A DNA stretch of 64,000 nt from Polaromonas sp. SP1 (lineage in GTDB: Bacteria > Pseudomonadota > Gammaproteobacteria > Burkholderiales > Burkholderiaceae_C), in assembly GCF_003711205.1 (NCBI RefSeq), contig NZ_CP031013.1, positions 4,134,501-4,198,500 on the forward strand. Direction: 5' to 3'. The notes below the pieces were generated by a model. The model searched no databases. It saw only the letters and a program-made list of their open reading frames with translations, and was not told the origin of the DNA. A program made the translations under genes and the position numbers. Each line of letters starts with the position of its first letter. Position 1 is the first letter of the stretch. Below, piece by piece: positions 17,936-26,991 of the stretch.

Positions 17936-18970
17936 ATGAGCGCCATCACCAGCCTGAGCAACCACCAGATTCGTCTCGCCAGCCGACCCGTCGGCCTGCC
18001 CACGCGCGACAACTGGAGCTTCACGACCGAGCCCGTGGCCGAGCCCGGCCCGGGCGGCGTGCTGGTGAAGACCCTCTACCTCTCGCTCGACCCCGCCATG
18101 CGCGGCTGGATGAACGATGCCAAGAGCTACATCCCGCCGGTGGAGATCGGCGCCGTGATGCGCGCCGGCGGTGTGGGCAGAGTCATCGCCTCGCAAAACC
18201 CGGCCTTTGCCGTGGGCGACTATGTGAACGCCGCACTCGACGTGCAGGAGTACTGCCTGATCCCGGCCGACCAGATCAAGCGCAGCGGCATGTTCAAGAT
18301 CGACCCGCGCCTGGGCCTGACCTCCTGGCTCAATGTGCTGGGTTTGCCCGGTATGACGGGTTACTTCGGCCTGCTCGAAGTCGGCCTGCCCAAGGCGGGC
18401 GAAACCGTGGTGGTCTCGGGCGCCGCCGGTGCGGTGGGCCAGACGGTCGGCCAGATCGCCAAACTCAAGGGCTGCCGCGTCGTCGGCATTGCCGGCGGCA
18501 AGGCCAAGTGCGACTGGGTGGTGAACGAGCTGGGCTTTGACGCCTGCATCGACTACAAAAACGGCGACGTGCGCGCCGGCCTGAAGGAACACTGCCCCAA
18601 GGGCATCGACATCTACTTCGACAACGTGGGCGGCGAGATCCTGGACATGGTGCTGGCGCGGCTGGCGCGCGGCGCCCGCATCATCATCTGCGGCGCCATC
18701 AGCCAGTACAACAACACCACGCCCGTCAAAGGCCCGGCCAATTATTTGTCGCTGCTGGTGAACCGCGCGCGCATGGAAGGCATCGTGGTGTTCGACTACG
18801 CCGACCGCTACCACGTCGGCGTGGCCGAGATGGCGGGCTACCTCAAGGCCGGCACGATGAAGAGCAAGGAAGACATCGTCGTCGGCCTGGACACCTTCCC
18901 CGAGACGCTGCTCAAGCTCTTTAACGGCGAGAACTTCGGCAAGCTGGTGCTGCAGGTCTCGAAAGACTGA
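17936..18970 (+). CDS. NADP-dependent MDR-family oxidoreductase (CurA/leukotriene-B4 dehydrogenase-like)
   Basis: The 344-residue protein is a zinc-free medium-chain reductase: KTLYLSLDPAMRGWMNDAKS, VISGAAGAVGQTVGQIAK-type Rossmann motif (here VVSGAAGAVGQTVGQIAKL), and DIYFDNVGGEILDMVLARL. E. coli CurA (NADPH-dependent curcumin reductase) and prostaglandin reductases share this layout and reduce the double bond of enones. The start at 17936 follows GCGGAGA, six bases upstream; an upstream in-frame ATG at 17882 lacks family sequence. It is transcribed alone, divergent from maiA. Confidence 0.9.
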   Translation: MSAITSLSNHQIRLASRPVGLPTRDNWSFTTEPVAEPGPGGVLVKTLYLSLDPAMRGWMNDAKSYIPPVEIGAVMRAGGVGRVIASQNPAFAVGDYVNAALDVQEYCLIPADQIKRSGMFKIDPRLGLTSWLNVLGLPGMTGYFGLLEVGLPKAGETVVVSGAAGAVGQTVGQIAKLKGCRVVGIAGGKAKCDWVVNELGFDACIDYKNGDVRAGLKEHCPKGIDIYFDNVGGEILDMVLARLARGARIIICGAISQYNNTTPVKGPANYLSLLVNRARMEGIVVFDYADRYHVGVAEMAGYLKAGTMKSKEDIVVGLDTFPETLLKLFNGENFGKLVLQVSKD

Positions 18971-18985
18971 GGCTGCGCTGGCCGT

Positions 18986-19492
18986 TTACTTCGCGCTGCG
19001 CACCAGCCGCACCGCGGCCGCGGTGGCGCGCGGGGCTTCACCCGCGCTGCCGTCGCTGAAACCCACAAACGTGAAATAACCCGGGCCGGTGCTGCTGGAC
19101 GTCCAGAAGCGCGCCAGCGGCGTGCCCGGAAAAGCATTCGGGTCTATCGCGGCCTTGTCGACATCCGCCTCCCGTGCAGACACGATGCTGGACAACTCCT
19201 TGAGAATCGGCAGGCGCCATTCAGCCCCCGGCGTGGAGGCCGCCTTGGCGCGCGCGGCCGCGTCGGGCGCGCTTAAAAAAGCCGCCTGCCCGGTACAGGT
19301 TTTGCCCTTGAAGACCATGCCCTCGGCGCAGCGCTTCCACGTCAGGCCGGTGCGGCTGTCGGTGACTTCCTGGCCGTCGGCGGATGCGGTGAAGCGCTCT
19401 TGCGCAAAGCTGGCGCCAGCCAGCGACAGCAACAAAAGAAAAAGAAAAAAACCCACGGGGCGAACAGGAACGCGGCGCATAAAAACCTCCAT
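18986..19492 (-). CDS. Secreted DUF1566-domain protein
   Basis: The 168-residue protein has a clear Sec signal peptide (VGFFLFLLLLSLAGASFAQ, cleavage near residue 30). A DUF1566 domain follows: VTDSRTGLTWKRCAEGM, EWRLPILKELSSIV, FWTSSSTGPGYFTFVGFSDG, AAAVRLVRS. Such domains occur in periplasmic or surface proteins of unknown binding function; the two cysteines (in KRCAEG and KTCTGQ) may form a disulfide. ATG at 19492 or 19480 could start it. The following 140 bp up to the LysR gene hold no gene. Confidence 0.8.
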   Translation of the reverse strand: MEVFMRRVPVRPVGFFLFLLLLSLAGASFAQERFTASADGQEVTDSRTGLTWKRCAEGMVFKGKTCTGQAAFLSAPDAAARAKAASTPGAEWRLPILKELSSIVSAREADVDKAAIDPNAFPGTPLARFWTSSSTGPGYFTFVGFSDGSAGEAPRATAAAVRLVRSAK

Positions 19493-19633
19493 GGCCGAAG
19501 CAGCTCTTGCAGCTTTACGACTGGTTACGGATGCTAGGCAAGTCGGTCGCGAACGGCCATAGGGAAGCTATGTAGTGGCTAGTACTTAGCGGGTATTACT
19601 TACGCAGACGGCCCGGGTGTGCCGACACCGCGA

Positions 19634-20587
19634 TCAAGGCTGATGCAACTGGTACTCCAACCCCAACCCGCCGCCGTCAATCACCTCCTGCGTGACCTGC
19701 TCCACCAAAAAGTCCAGCAGCACGCGCACACGCGCCGGCAGGCGCCCGCCCTTGCCCAGAAACACCGCATGAATCGGCTCGCGCTCGCCCGGGTTCAGGT
19801 TTTCAGCAACAGGCACCAGGCGGCCCGCGTCGACGTCGCGGCCTACATGGAACATCGACATGCGCGCCAGCCCGGCGCCTGCCAGCACCAGGTGCCGCAG
19901 CGCCTCGCCGTCGCTGGCGCGCGCATAGCCGGTGATGGGCAGTTGCTGGATCTGGCCATCCACACGCACCGGCCAGTAATGCATGTTGCGCTTGAAGGTG
20001 TGGGCCAGCCGCTGGTGCGCCTCCAGGTCCGCCAGCGTCTGCGGCGTGCCGTGGCGCGCCAGGTAAGCCGGGCTGCCGACGATCACCTGCGCCGTATCGC
20101 CCAGGCGCCGCGCCACCAGCTGCGACGACGCCAGCGCGCCCCAGCGGATCGCCACGTCGGTGCGTTCGTCCAGCAGGTCGACGATGCGGTCGGTGAGTGT
20201 GATGTCCAGCGAGATGTCGGGAAAGCGCTCATGAAAGGCCGGCACCAGCGGCAATAGCAGGCGGTGCGCCGTCGGCATGCTGGCGTTGATGCTGACGCGC
20301 CCGCGCGGCATGGCGGCGGCGGCCGCACCGCGCTCGGCCTCGTCCATGTCGGCCAGCACACGCGTGCTTTGTTCGTAAAACGTGATGCCTTCGGGCGTGA
20401 GCTGCAGCTTGCGGGTTGAGCGGTTGACCAGCCGCGTGCCCAGCCGCGCCTCCAGCCGGGTGACCAGCTTGCTGACGGCCGAAGGCGTCATGCACAGCTG
20501 CCGCGCGGCGGCAGAAAAACCGGCCTTTTCCACGACCTGAACAAAGGCCTCCATTTCGCCGGAGCGGTTGACGTCGATACGGGGCAT
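19634..20587 (-). CDS. LysR-family transcriptional regulator
   Basis: The 317-residue protein has an N-terminal winged helix (MEAFVQVVEKAGFSAAARQL, TPSAVSKLVTRLEARLGTRL, NRSTRKLQLTPEG) and a LysR substrate-binding domain, of the group with short-side-chain signatures like PRGRVSINASMPTAHRLLLP. The group often represses or activates the adjacent divergent transporter or oxidoreductase, here an MFS exporter 234 bp away. The spacer contains a 49-bp repeat and a candidate operator. Confidence 0.92.
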   Translation of the reverse strand: MPRIDVNRSGEMEAFVQVVEKAGFSAAARQLCMTPSAVSKLVTRLEARLGTRLVNRSTRKLQLTPEGITFYEQSTRVLADMDEAERGAAAAAMPRGRVSINASMPTAHRLLLPLVPAFHERFPDISLDITLTDRIVDLLDERTDVAIRWGALASSQLVARRLGDTAQVIVGSPAYLARHGTPQTLADLEAHQRLAHTFKRNMHYWPVRVDGQIQQLPITGYARASDGEALRHLVLAGAGLARMSMFHVGRDVDAGRLVPVAENLNPGEREPIHAVFLGKGGRLPARVRVLLDFLVEQVTQEVIDGGGLGLEYQLHQP

Positions 20588-20601
20588 AGGGTTACCTTTT
20601 T

Positions 20602-20650
20602 GCTATGCTTTTGATAGCTGCAAGCCAATATGGTTATTGGGCTAGAGGCC
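20602..20650 (+). repeat. 49-bp dispersed repeat, copy upstream of the LysR gene
   Basis: One of the best-conserved copies: head GCTATGCTTTTGATAGCTGC and tail TTATTGGGCTAGAGGCC, followed by a T-run. It starts 15 bp upstream of the LysR start codon, so it must be in the leader or promoter of that gene. Confidence 0.88.
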
Positions 20651-20717
20651 TTTTTCACTTAGAAATCCCCTCGCCTCCAAAAACCGCAGGACACGGCATC
20701 ATGGCATTTACCAACCT

Positions 20718-20746
20718 CATTTATCGTGAACTGAATTCACAAATGA
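20718..20746. promoter_or_regulatory. Candidate LysR operator
   Basis: The arms GTGAA-N5-TTCAC are flanked by TCATTT and AAATGA, making an extended imperfect palindrome between the divergent LysR and MFS genes, about 75 bp upstream of the MFS start. Assignment to this regulator is inferred from position. Confidence 0.45.
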
Positions 20747-20821
20747 TTGTCGTCAAGGCATTCTAGTCAACCAAACCAATCGTTTCCATACTAGTCGCAT
20801 CCTCTTTTTAAAGCGACTTCC

Positions 20822-22033
20822 ATGGCTTCGAGCACCTCACTTTCATCCCCTCCACGGCTCCCCCTGGGCCTGCTGGCCCTCACCGCCGGCTCCTTCGGCA
20901 TCGGCACGACCGAGTTCGTCATCATGGGCCTGCTGCTGCAGGTTTCCGCCAACCTGGGCGTCACCATCGCTTCGGCCGGGCTGCTGATCTCGGGCTACGC
21001 GCTGGGCGTGGCGGTGGGCGCTCCGCTGCTGACGCTGGCCACGCGCAAGCTGCCGCGCAAAACCGTGCTGCTGGCGCTGATGGCCATCTTCACGCTGGGC
21101 AACCTGGCCTGCGCGCTGGCGCCCGACTACGGCAGCCTGATGGCCGCCCGCGTCATCACCTCGATGGCGCACGGCACCTTCTTCGGCGTGGGCTCCATCG
21201 TGGCCACCGGCCTGGTCGCGCCCGAGCGCAAGGCCTCGGCGATCGCCATCATGTTCAGCGGTTTGTCGCTGGCCACCTTGCTGGGCGTGCCTGCGGGCGC
21301 CTGGCTGGGCCTGCACTACGGCTGGCGCTCCACCTTCTGGGTGGTCACGCTGATCGGCTTGCTGGCTTTTGTGGTGCTGGCGATTTTTGTGCCGCGCAGC
21401 GCGGCTGAAAACGGCACTTCAACCATCCGCCAAGAGCTGGCCGGGCTGGCCCGTGCGCAGGTGCTGCTGGGCCTGTTGATGACGGTGCTCGGCTTTGCGG
21501 GCCTGTTTGCGATCTTCACCTACATCCAGCCCATCCTGACGCAGATCACCGGCTTCAGCGAAGCGGCGGTGTCGCCCATCCTGCTGGTGTTTGGCGGCGG
21601 CTTTTTTGTGGGCAACCTGCTGGGCGGTCGCCTGGCCGACCGCGGGCTGCGGATGTCGCTGCTGCTCACGCTGGGCGCGCTGGCACTCGTGCTGGGCGTG
21701 ATGGGGTTTGTGCTGCACTCGCCCGTCGCCACGGTGGTGTTTGTCGGGCTGCTGGGCGCGGCTTCTTTTGCCACCGTGGCGCCGCTGCAGATGCGCGTGC
21801 TGCAGCAGGCGCACGGCGCGGGGCAGAACCTGGCGGCCAGCCTGAACATCGGCGCCTTTAACGTCGGCAACGCACTGGGCGCCTGGCTGGGCGGCCTCGT
21901 CGTCAGCAGTTCCTTCGGTCTGGGCGGCCTGAGCTGGCTGGCGGCGCTGATCACCGTTGCCGGCATCGTGGTCGCGCTGTACAGCCTGTCGCGCGACAAG
22001 GCCGAACCCCGGGCCATCCCCGCAACCTCCTGA
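20822..22033 (+). CDS. MFS transporter, DHA1-type (AraJ/YdhP-like)
   Basis: The 403-residue protein has twelve predicted helices. The N-terminal LTAGSFGIGTTEFVIMGLL motif is typical of AraJ/YdhP/CmlA-like drug or sugar exporters, and the loop 2-3 area reads GAPLLTLATRKLPRKTVLL. The substrate is unknown; export of small organics is likely. It is divergent from the LysR gene, its probable regulator, and 12 bp upstream of an SGNH hydrolase gene that is probably co-transcribed. Confidence 0.9.
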   Translation: MASSTSLSSPPRLPLGLLALTAGSFGIGTTEFVIMGLLLQVSANLGVTIASAGLLISGYALGVAVGAPLLTLATRKLPRKTVLLALMAIFTLGNLACALAPDYGSLMAARVITSMAHGTFFGVGSIVATGLVAPERKASAIAIMFSGLSLATLLGVPAGAWLGLHYGWRSTFWVVTLIGLLAFVVLAIFVPRSAAENGTSTIRQELAGLARAQVLLGLLMTVLGFAGLFAIFTYIQPILTQITGFSEAAVSPILLVFGGGFFVGNLLGGRLADRGLRMSLLLTLGALALVLGVMGFVLHSPVATVVFVGLLGAASFATVAPLQMRVLQQAHGAGQNLAASLNIGAFNVGNALGAWLGGLVVSSSFGLGGLSWLAALITVAGIVVALYSLSRDKAEPRAIPATS

Positions 22034-22045
22034 GATCCCATCACC

Positions 22046-23302
22046 ATGAATACCTTCTTTGCCCCGAAGCTGCGCGCGCTTCAAGCCGTTCTTTCATTTG
22101 CGCTGCTGGCCGGCGGTGCGTTATCGCCAGCGCAAGCTGCCGATGCCGGCGTGTGGACGCCCAGCTGGACAGCCAGCCCGCAACCCATCTGGAGCAGCGA
22201 CTTTGTGCTGCCCCTGGGTCTTCCGGCCACACTGCGCGACCAGACGGTGCGCCAGACCGTCCGGGCCAGCGTGGGCGGCTCGCGTGTGCGCATCGTGCTG
22301 TCTAACGAATACGGTGCGCAGGCCTTGCAGATCGGCGCGGCCCAGATAGCGCCCGCCGAAGGAACCGGCAACGCACTGACATTCGGCGGTCAACAATCGG
22401 TCACCGTGCCGGCAAGCGCTGTCGTGATGAGCGACCCGGTCGAGATGCCGGTCGCGCCGCTCAGCCGCCTGTCGGTGAGCCTCTACTTTCCGCAAACGAC
22501 ACCCATCACCACGATCCACTGGGACGGCCTGCAGCCCGCGCAGATTGCGGCGGGTAACGCCGTGAACGCGACTGCGCTCAAGGCCGACAGCACGGTGAAC
22601 AGCCGTCTCTTCCTCAGCGCCGTGCTGATGGAGGCCGAACGCGGTACGCGCACTGTGGTGGCCTTTGGCGATTCCATCACCGACGGCGCGGCCTCCACAC
22701 CCGGCACCGACCAGCGCTGGCCCGACTTTCTGGCGCGCCGCCTGGCCGGGCACAACGTGGCTGTGATCAATGCCGGCATCTCGGGCGGGCGCGTGCTGAA
22801 GAACCACATGGGGCCCAATGCACTCGCACGCTTTGAGCGCGACGTGCTGAACCAGCCCGGCATCCGCAGCGTGGTGCTGCTCATGGGCATCAACGACATC
22901 AGCTGGCCCGGCAGCACGTTTGAACCCCAAGAGCCGGCCACGCAGGCCGACGCGCTGATGGCCGGTTACCGCCAGCTGATCACCCGCGCCAAAAGCCGCG
23001 GCGTGCGCATCGTGGGCGCCACGCTGACGCCCTTCGAAGGTGCGCTGACCATGCCGGGCTCGCCGATTGCGAATTACCACAGCCCTGCCAAAGACGCTGT
23101 GCGCCAGCGCATCAACAGCTGGATACGCAGCAGCGGCGAGTTTGATGCGGTGCTGGATTTCGATGCGGTCGTGCGAGACCCGCAGAACCCGCTGCGCATC
23201 CTGCCCGCCTATGACTCGGGCGACCATTTGCACCTGGGGGATGCCGGCAACAAGGCGGTGGCCGAATCCATCGACCTGAAGTTGCTACTGGGCGAGCGAT
23301 AG
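22046..23302 (+). CDS. Secreted SGNH/GDSL-type hydrolase
   Basis: The 418-residue protein has a signal peptide ending SPAQAADA (near residue 33), then an N-terminal beta domain. The SGNH hydrolase domain starts about residue 205: VAFGDSITDGAAS (block I Ser), INAGISGGRVLKN (block II), LLMGINDISWPG (block III, Asn) and SGDHLHLGDAGNKAVAE (block V, Asp and His). It is probably an extracellular or periplasmic esterase, similar to those removing acyl groups from polysaccharides; the substrate is unknown. It is close behind the MFS gene and ends 9 bp from the convergent GntR gene. Confidence 0.87.
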   Translation: MNTFFAPKLRALQAVLSFALLAGGALSPAQAADAGVWTPSWTASPQPIWSSDFVLPLGLPATLRDQTVRQTVRASVGGSRVRIVLSNEYGAQALQIGAAQIAPAEGTGNALTFGGQQSVTVPASAVVMSDPVEMPVAPLSRLSVSLYFPQTTPITTIHWDGLQPAQIAAGNAVNATALKADSTVNSRLFLSAVLMEAERGTRTVVAFGDSITDGAASTPGTDQRWPDFLARRLAGHNVAVINAGISGGRVLKNHMGPNALARFERDVLNQPGIRSVVLLMGINDISWPGSTFEPQEPATQADALMAGYRQLITRAKSRGVRIVGATLTPFEGALTMPGSPIANYHSPAKDAVRQRINSWIRSSGEFDAVLDFDAVVRDPQNPLRILPAYDSGDHLHLGDAGNKAVAESIDLKLLLGER

Positions 23303-23311
23303 CCTTACCGC

Positions 23312-24040
23312 TCAGCCGCCCACCACCAGCCGCAAACCGGGCATCAGGCTTTCGGTCTCAGCGCGCCGCTGCAGCGCCATGCGCATGTTCATCTGCGCCA
23401 CCTCGGTGTGTTCCACCGCCAGCGCCTGCGCACGCGCACCCTCACCCGCCTTGAGCGCCGCGAACAGCATGTGGTGCTGGCGATGCGCGTAGTGCATCCA
23501 GTCGCGGTCCTGCTCCAGCGTCGACTGCATGGGCAGCATCGCTGACGCCGAAGCAAAGGGCAGCTTGTCGTTGAGTTCGATGGCGCGCTGCAAGGCACGG
23601 TTGCCGCTGGCCTCCAGGATGAGCGCGTGGAAGCGGTCGTTCATCGCCGCATAGGCCGCGTAGTTGTCATAGCCCAGTGGGTTGGCGGCCAGCGCGCGGT
23701 CGCCTTCGTCCAGGCAGGACTGCAAATCCAGCTGCAGCTGCCGCGACAAGCCGTGCTCGGCCACCAGCCGCGCCGCCATGCCTTCAAGATGGCCGCGCAC
23801 CGCAATCGCATCGGCCACTTCACGCGGTGTGAACTGGCGCACCAGGTATTTGCCGGTGTCGTTGGCTTCGACCAGGCCTTCCTGCTCCAGCGTGACCAGC
23901 GCGGCCCGCACCGGCGTGCGCGAGGCGCCCAGGCGCTCGGCCAATTGCTGCTCGGCCAGGCGCTGGCCGGGCTCAAACTCGCCGCGCAGGATCAAATCGC
24001 GCAACTGCATCAAAACGGTTTCTTGCAAGTTCATGGTCAT
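23312..24040 (-). CDS. GntR-family regulator (FCD) of the Rieske/GS-like module
   Basis: The open frame continues far upstream, but the real start is the ATG at 24040 (MTMNLQ) or 24034, giving about 242 residues. The winged HTH is LAEQQLAERLGASRTPVRAA with LVEANDTGKYLVRQF as the wing. The FCD domain has FHALILEASGNRALQ and HRQHHMLFAALKAGEG, with the expected His ligands. It is divergent from the Rieske oxygenase gene and separated by 48 bp containing a perfect palindrome, so it most likely represses that module until its substrate appears. Confidence 0.9.
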   Translation of the reverse strand: MTMNLQETVLMQLRDLILRGEFEPGQRLAEQQLAERLGASRTPVRAALVTLEQEGLVEANDTGKYLVRQFTPREVADAIAVRGHLEGMAARLVAEHGLSRQLQLDLQSCLDEGDRALAANPLGYDNYAAYAAMNDRFHALILEASGNRALQRAIELNDKLPFASASAMLPMQSTLEQDRDWMHYAHRQHHMLFAALKAGEGARAQALAVEHTEVAQMNMRMALQRRAETESLMPGLRLVVGG

Positions 24041-24063
24041 GAATGTACACTGAATTTTAATTT

Positions 24064-24073
24064 CGGTATACCG
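24064..24073. promoter_or_regulatory. Candidate GntR operator, perfect 10-bp palindrome
   Basis: CGGTATACCG is self-complementary and is flanked by AT-rich, partly symmetrical sequence. It lies between the two divergent start codons, 16 bp before the oxygenase ATG, where a bound repressor would block both promoters. Confidence 0.55.
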
Positions 24074-24088
24074 TTTTAAAGACCACCC

Positions 24089-25501
24089 ATGAACGCTGAA
24101 CAAAATGAGTTGTTGACCCGCATCACGCCGGGCACGCCCTGCGGCAAGCTGCTGCGCCAGTACTGGCAGCCCGCCGCGCTGGTGGATGAATTCAACCCGG
24201 CGCTGGACCCGCGCATGGGCATCCGCCCGGTCAAGGCGATCAAGCTGTTCGGCCAGGACCTGGTGCTGTTCAAGGACGCCTCCGGCGACTGGGGCCTGCT
24301 GGACCGCGACTGCGCACACCGCGGCGCCGACCTGTCGTTTGGCCGGCGTGAAAGCGCAGCGCAAGGCGGCGGCCTGCGCTGCCCTTTTCACGGCTGGAAG
24401 TTCGCCACCGACGGCCGCTGCCTGGAGACGCCGGCCGAACCCACCGGCAGCAAGCTCTGCGAACGCATACGCCAGCGCAGCTACCCCGTGATTGAAAAAG
24501 CCGGCGTGCTGTTTGCCTGGCTGGGCGACGAAGGCAGCACGCCGCCGCCCTTCCCGGCCTTTGACTGCTTTGCCGCGCCGGCCACGCACAGCTTTGCCTT
24601 CAAGGGTTTGTGGAACGCCAACTGGCTGCAGGCCTTTGAGGTGGGCATAGACCCGGCGCACCCGTCCTTTCTGCACCGCTTTTTGCAGGACGACCCGCTG
24701 GCCGAAATCGGCGACAACCCGGCAGGCAAACAGTTTCGCAGCGCCAGCGCGGGCAGCAAAGACGGCGAGCAATGGCCGATGACGCGCATCATGCGCGAGT
24801 TCGCCCAGCCCGACATCAGCTTTGAGAGCAAGCCCTGGGGCATGCAGCTGACGGCCCTGCGCGCCATGACCGACAAGCTGACCCACGTGCGCGTGACCAA
24901 CGCCATCTTCCCGGCCACCTTTGTGATCCCGCTGTCGGAGACCATGACGATCACGCAGATGCACGTGCCGGTGGACGACACGCACACCTACTGGTACACC
25001 TTCTTCACCAGCTTTTCCGGTCCGCTGGACCGCGAGAGCATGCGCGCGCAACGCCAGCAGTTCATCGCCCTGCCCGACTACATCCCCAAGGCCGGCCGCC
25101 ACAACAACTGGGGCTTTAACGCCGAAGAGCAGATGAGCACCACTTACCTGGGCATGGGCGAAGAAGACATCAATGTGCACGACCAGTGGGCCGTAGAAAG
25201 CATGGGTGAAATCCAGGACCGCACGCGCGAACACCTGGGCACATCGGACAAGGTCATCATGGCCAACCGGCGCGTGCTGCTCAAGGCGATCGAGACGGTG
25301 CAAAACGGCGGCGTGGCGCCCGGTATTGCCGACCCTGCGCTGGCTGCGGCGATCACCGGCCCCGATACCGTCGACGGCATTGCGCCGGCCGGTGAATGGG
25401 CCCAGTGGTGGCAGCAAACTGCGGACGCCAAGCGCAAAGGCGCACCGTGGCTGGGGGCCAAGGCCGCCGCCGACACACCCAGCACCGTCGCACAGCCATG
25501 A
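24089..25501 (+). CDS. Rieske non-heme iron oxygenase, alpha subunit (phthalate-dioxygenase-like)
   Basis: The 470-residue protein starts GTPCGKLLRQYWQPAALVDE, a phthalate 4,5-dioxygenase-type start. The Rieske ligands are CAH (in RDCAHRGAD) and CPFH (in LRCPFHGWKF), but the spacer between them is 20 residues instead of the usual 15 to 17, with an insert ESAAQGGG. The mononuclear iron site reads QAFEVGIDPAHPSFLHRF (Asp, His, His). Such enzymes are single-subunit trimers that hydroxylate or demethylate aromatics using electrons from a ferredoxin and reductase. The next gene, overlapping its stop by ATGA, is a glutamine-synthetase-like ligase; a ferredoxin follows, but no reductase is seen. The substrate is unknown. 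Confidence 0.9.
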   Translation: MNAEQNELLTRITPGTPCGKLLRQYWQPAALVDEFNPALDPRMGIRPVKAIKLFGQDLVLFKDASGDWGLLDRDCAHRGADLSFGRRESAAQGGGLRCPFHGWKFATDGRCLETPAEPTGSKLCERIRQRSYPVIEKAGVLFAWLGDEGSTPPPFPAFDCFAAPATHSFAFKGLWNANWLQAFEVGIDPAHPSFLHRFLQDDPLAEIGDNPAGKQFRSASAGSKDGEQWPMTRIMREFAQPDISFESKPWGMQLTALRAMTDKLTHVRVTNAIFPATFVIPLSETMTITQMHVPVDDTHTYWYTFFTSFSGPLDRESMRAQRQQFIALPDYIPKAGRHNNWGFNAEEQMSTTYLGMGEEDINVHDQWAVESMGEIQDRTREHLGTSDKVIMANRRVLLKAIETVQNGGVAPGIADPALAAAITGPDTVDGIAPAGEWAQWWQQTADAKRKGAPWLGAKAAADTPSTVAQP

Positions 25502-26982
25502 GCAGCTTTGCGGCGCAATGCGGTGTGCACGACGCCGCGAGGCAGGCCGCGCTGGCGGAGGCCACGCGGCGCATTGAGGCGCGCGGACTGGAGCTGGTGC
25601 GTTTTGCCTGGTGCGACCTGCACGGCATGCTGCGCGGCAAGACGCTGGTGGCCTCTGCCGCTGCAGAGGCCATGACGGGCGGCGTGGGGATGGTGAGCAC
25701 GCTGCTGCTCAAAGACACCGCCGACCGCACCGCCTACAAGGTGTTTGAAGCCGGCGGCGCGGCCGGGTTACCGGGCTTTGAATTCGGCGGCAATGTGATG
25801 CTGCTGGCCGACCCGGCGAGCTTCAAGGAATTGCCGTGGGCCGACAAAACCGGCTGGGTGCAATGCCAGCCGTGGTTTCCCGATGGCCGCCCGGTCGAGC
25901 TCGACACGCGCCGGGTGCTGCAAAGCGCGCTCGCCAAACTGGCTGAAGCCGGCTACGGCATGAAGTGCGGGCTCGAAATCGAATTTCACATCTACCGGAT
26001 GACCGATAAGGGCAACAACCCCCAGCTCGATCCGGCGCTGGCCGACTGGCCTGGCTTGCCGCCCGAGGTCAGCATGATCCACCCCGGTTACCACCTGCTG
26101 TCGGAGCAGTGGGCGGACCTGGCCGAAGAGCCGCTGCGCATCGTGCAGCGCACGGCGCAGGCGCTGGGCCTGCCGCTGCTGTCGCTGGAGATCGAACTCG
26201 GCCCCAGCCAGGTCGAAGCGGTGTTTGATGCGACTGACGCAATGGCCGCCGCCGACAACATGGTGCTGTTTCGCAGTGCGGTCAAACAGGCGTTGCGGCG
26301 CGCCGGTTACCACGCCACCTTTATGTGCCGGCCGCCCTTTCCGAACATCATGTCCAGCGGCTGGCATTTGCACCAGTCGCTGGTCGACCTGAAAACCGGC
26401 GACAACCTGTTCAAGCGCAGCAGCCCCGCCGCCGGCAGCACGCCGGCCGATGCGCAACACACCCTGTCGGAAGTGGGTGAGCAGTACCTGGCCGGTTTGC
26501 TGGCGCATGCGCGCGGCATGACGGCGTTTTGCACGCCGACCATCAATGGCTTCGGCCGCTTTCGGCCCAACGCACTGGCGCCGCAATCCATCCTGTGGGG
26601 CCGCGACAACCGCGGCGCCATGCTGCGTGTGGTGGGCCAGTGCAATGACAAGGGCACGCGCATCGAAAACCGCCTCGGTGAGCCGGCGGCCAATCCCTAT
26701 CTTTATCTCGCCTCGCAGATCCATGCCGGGCTGGACGGCATCACCCGCCGCCTCAAAGCGCCGCCGGCCACCGATGCGCCGTACGGCACAGCGGCAGAAA
26801 AAATCCCCACCAGCCTGGGCGAAGCGCTGGACGCGCTGAAAGCCGACACTGCGTTGACGGCGGCCTTCGGCGACACTTTTATCAGTAGCCTCACCCGCAT
26901 CAAACAAGCCGAAATCGCCCGCCATGCCGACGCCGAAGACAAGGACGACTGGCAGCGCCGAGAATATTTCAGCCGGATCTAA
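25498..26982 (+). CDS. Glutamine synthetase-like ligase (gamma-glutamyl-amine/anilide type)
   Basis: The 494-residue protein shows the N-terminal beta-grasp RFAWCDLHGMLRGKTLV, the EIEFHIY and LEIELGPSQVE metal-ligand strands, the nucleotide segment SSGWHLHQSLVD and the arginine-bearing RIENRLGEPAANPYLYLAS. It resembles PuuA, IpuC, GlnA-III or AtdA1, enzymes that join glutamate to amines rather than ammonia. The start ATG overlaps the oxygenase stop by 4 bp, so translation is coupled. Together with an oxygenase this is reminiscent of aniline dioxygenase systems, where the amine is first glutamylated; here, however, no beta subunit or amidase is present. The role is inference. Confidence 0.85.
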   Translation: MSSFAAQCGVHDAARQAALAEATRRIEARGLELVRFAWCDLHGMLRGKTLVASAAAEAMTGGVGMVSTLLLKDTADRTAYKVFEAGGAAGLPGFEFGGNVMLLADPASFKELPWADKTGWVQCQPWFPDGRPVELDTRRVLQSALAKLAEAGYGMKCGLEIEFHIYRMTDKGNNPQLDPALADWPGLPPEVSMIHPGYHLLSEQWADLAEEPLRIVQRTAQALGLPLLSLEIELGPSQVEAVFDATDAMAAADNMVLFRSAVKQALRRAGYHATFMCRPPFPNIMSSGWHLHQSLVDLKTGDNLFKRSSPAAGSTPADAQHTLSEVGEQYLAGLLAHARGMTAFCTPTINGFGRFRPNALAPQSILWGRDNRGAMLRVVGQCNDKGTRIENRLGEPAANPYLYLASQIHAGLDGITRRLKAPPATDAPYGTAAEKIPTSLGEALDALKADTALTAAFGDTFISSLTRIKQAEIARHADAEDKDDWQRREYFSRI

Positions 26983-26991
26983 TACCACCTC

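Noticed and set aside
23312..25417. 701-codon minus-strand frame
   Set aside because: Only the part below 24040 encodes the GntR regulator; the upstream part is antisense to the Rieske gene and crosses the divergent promoter.
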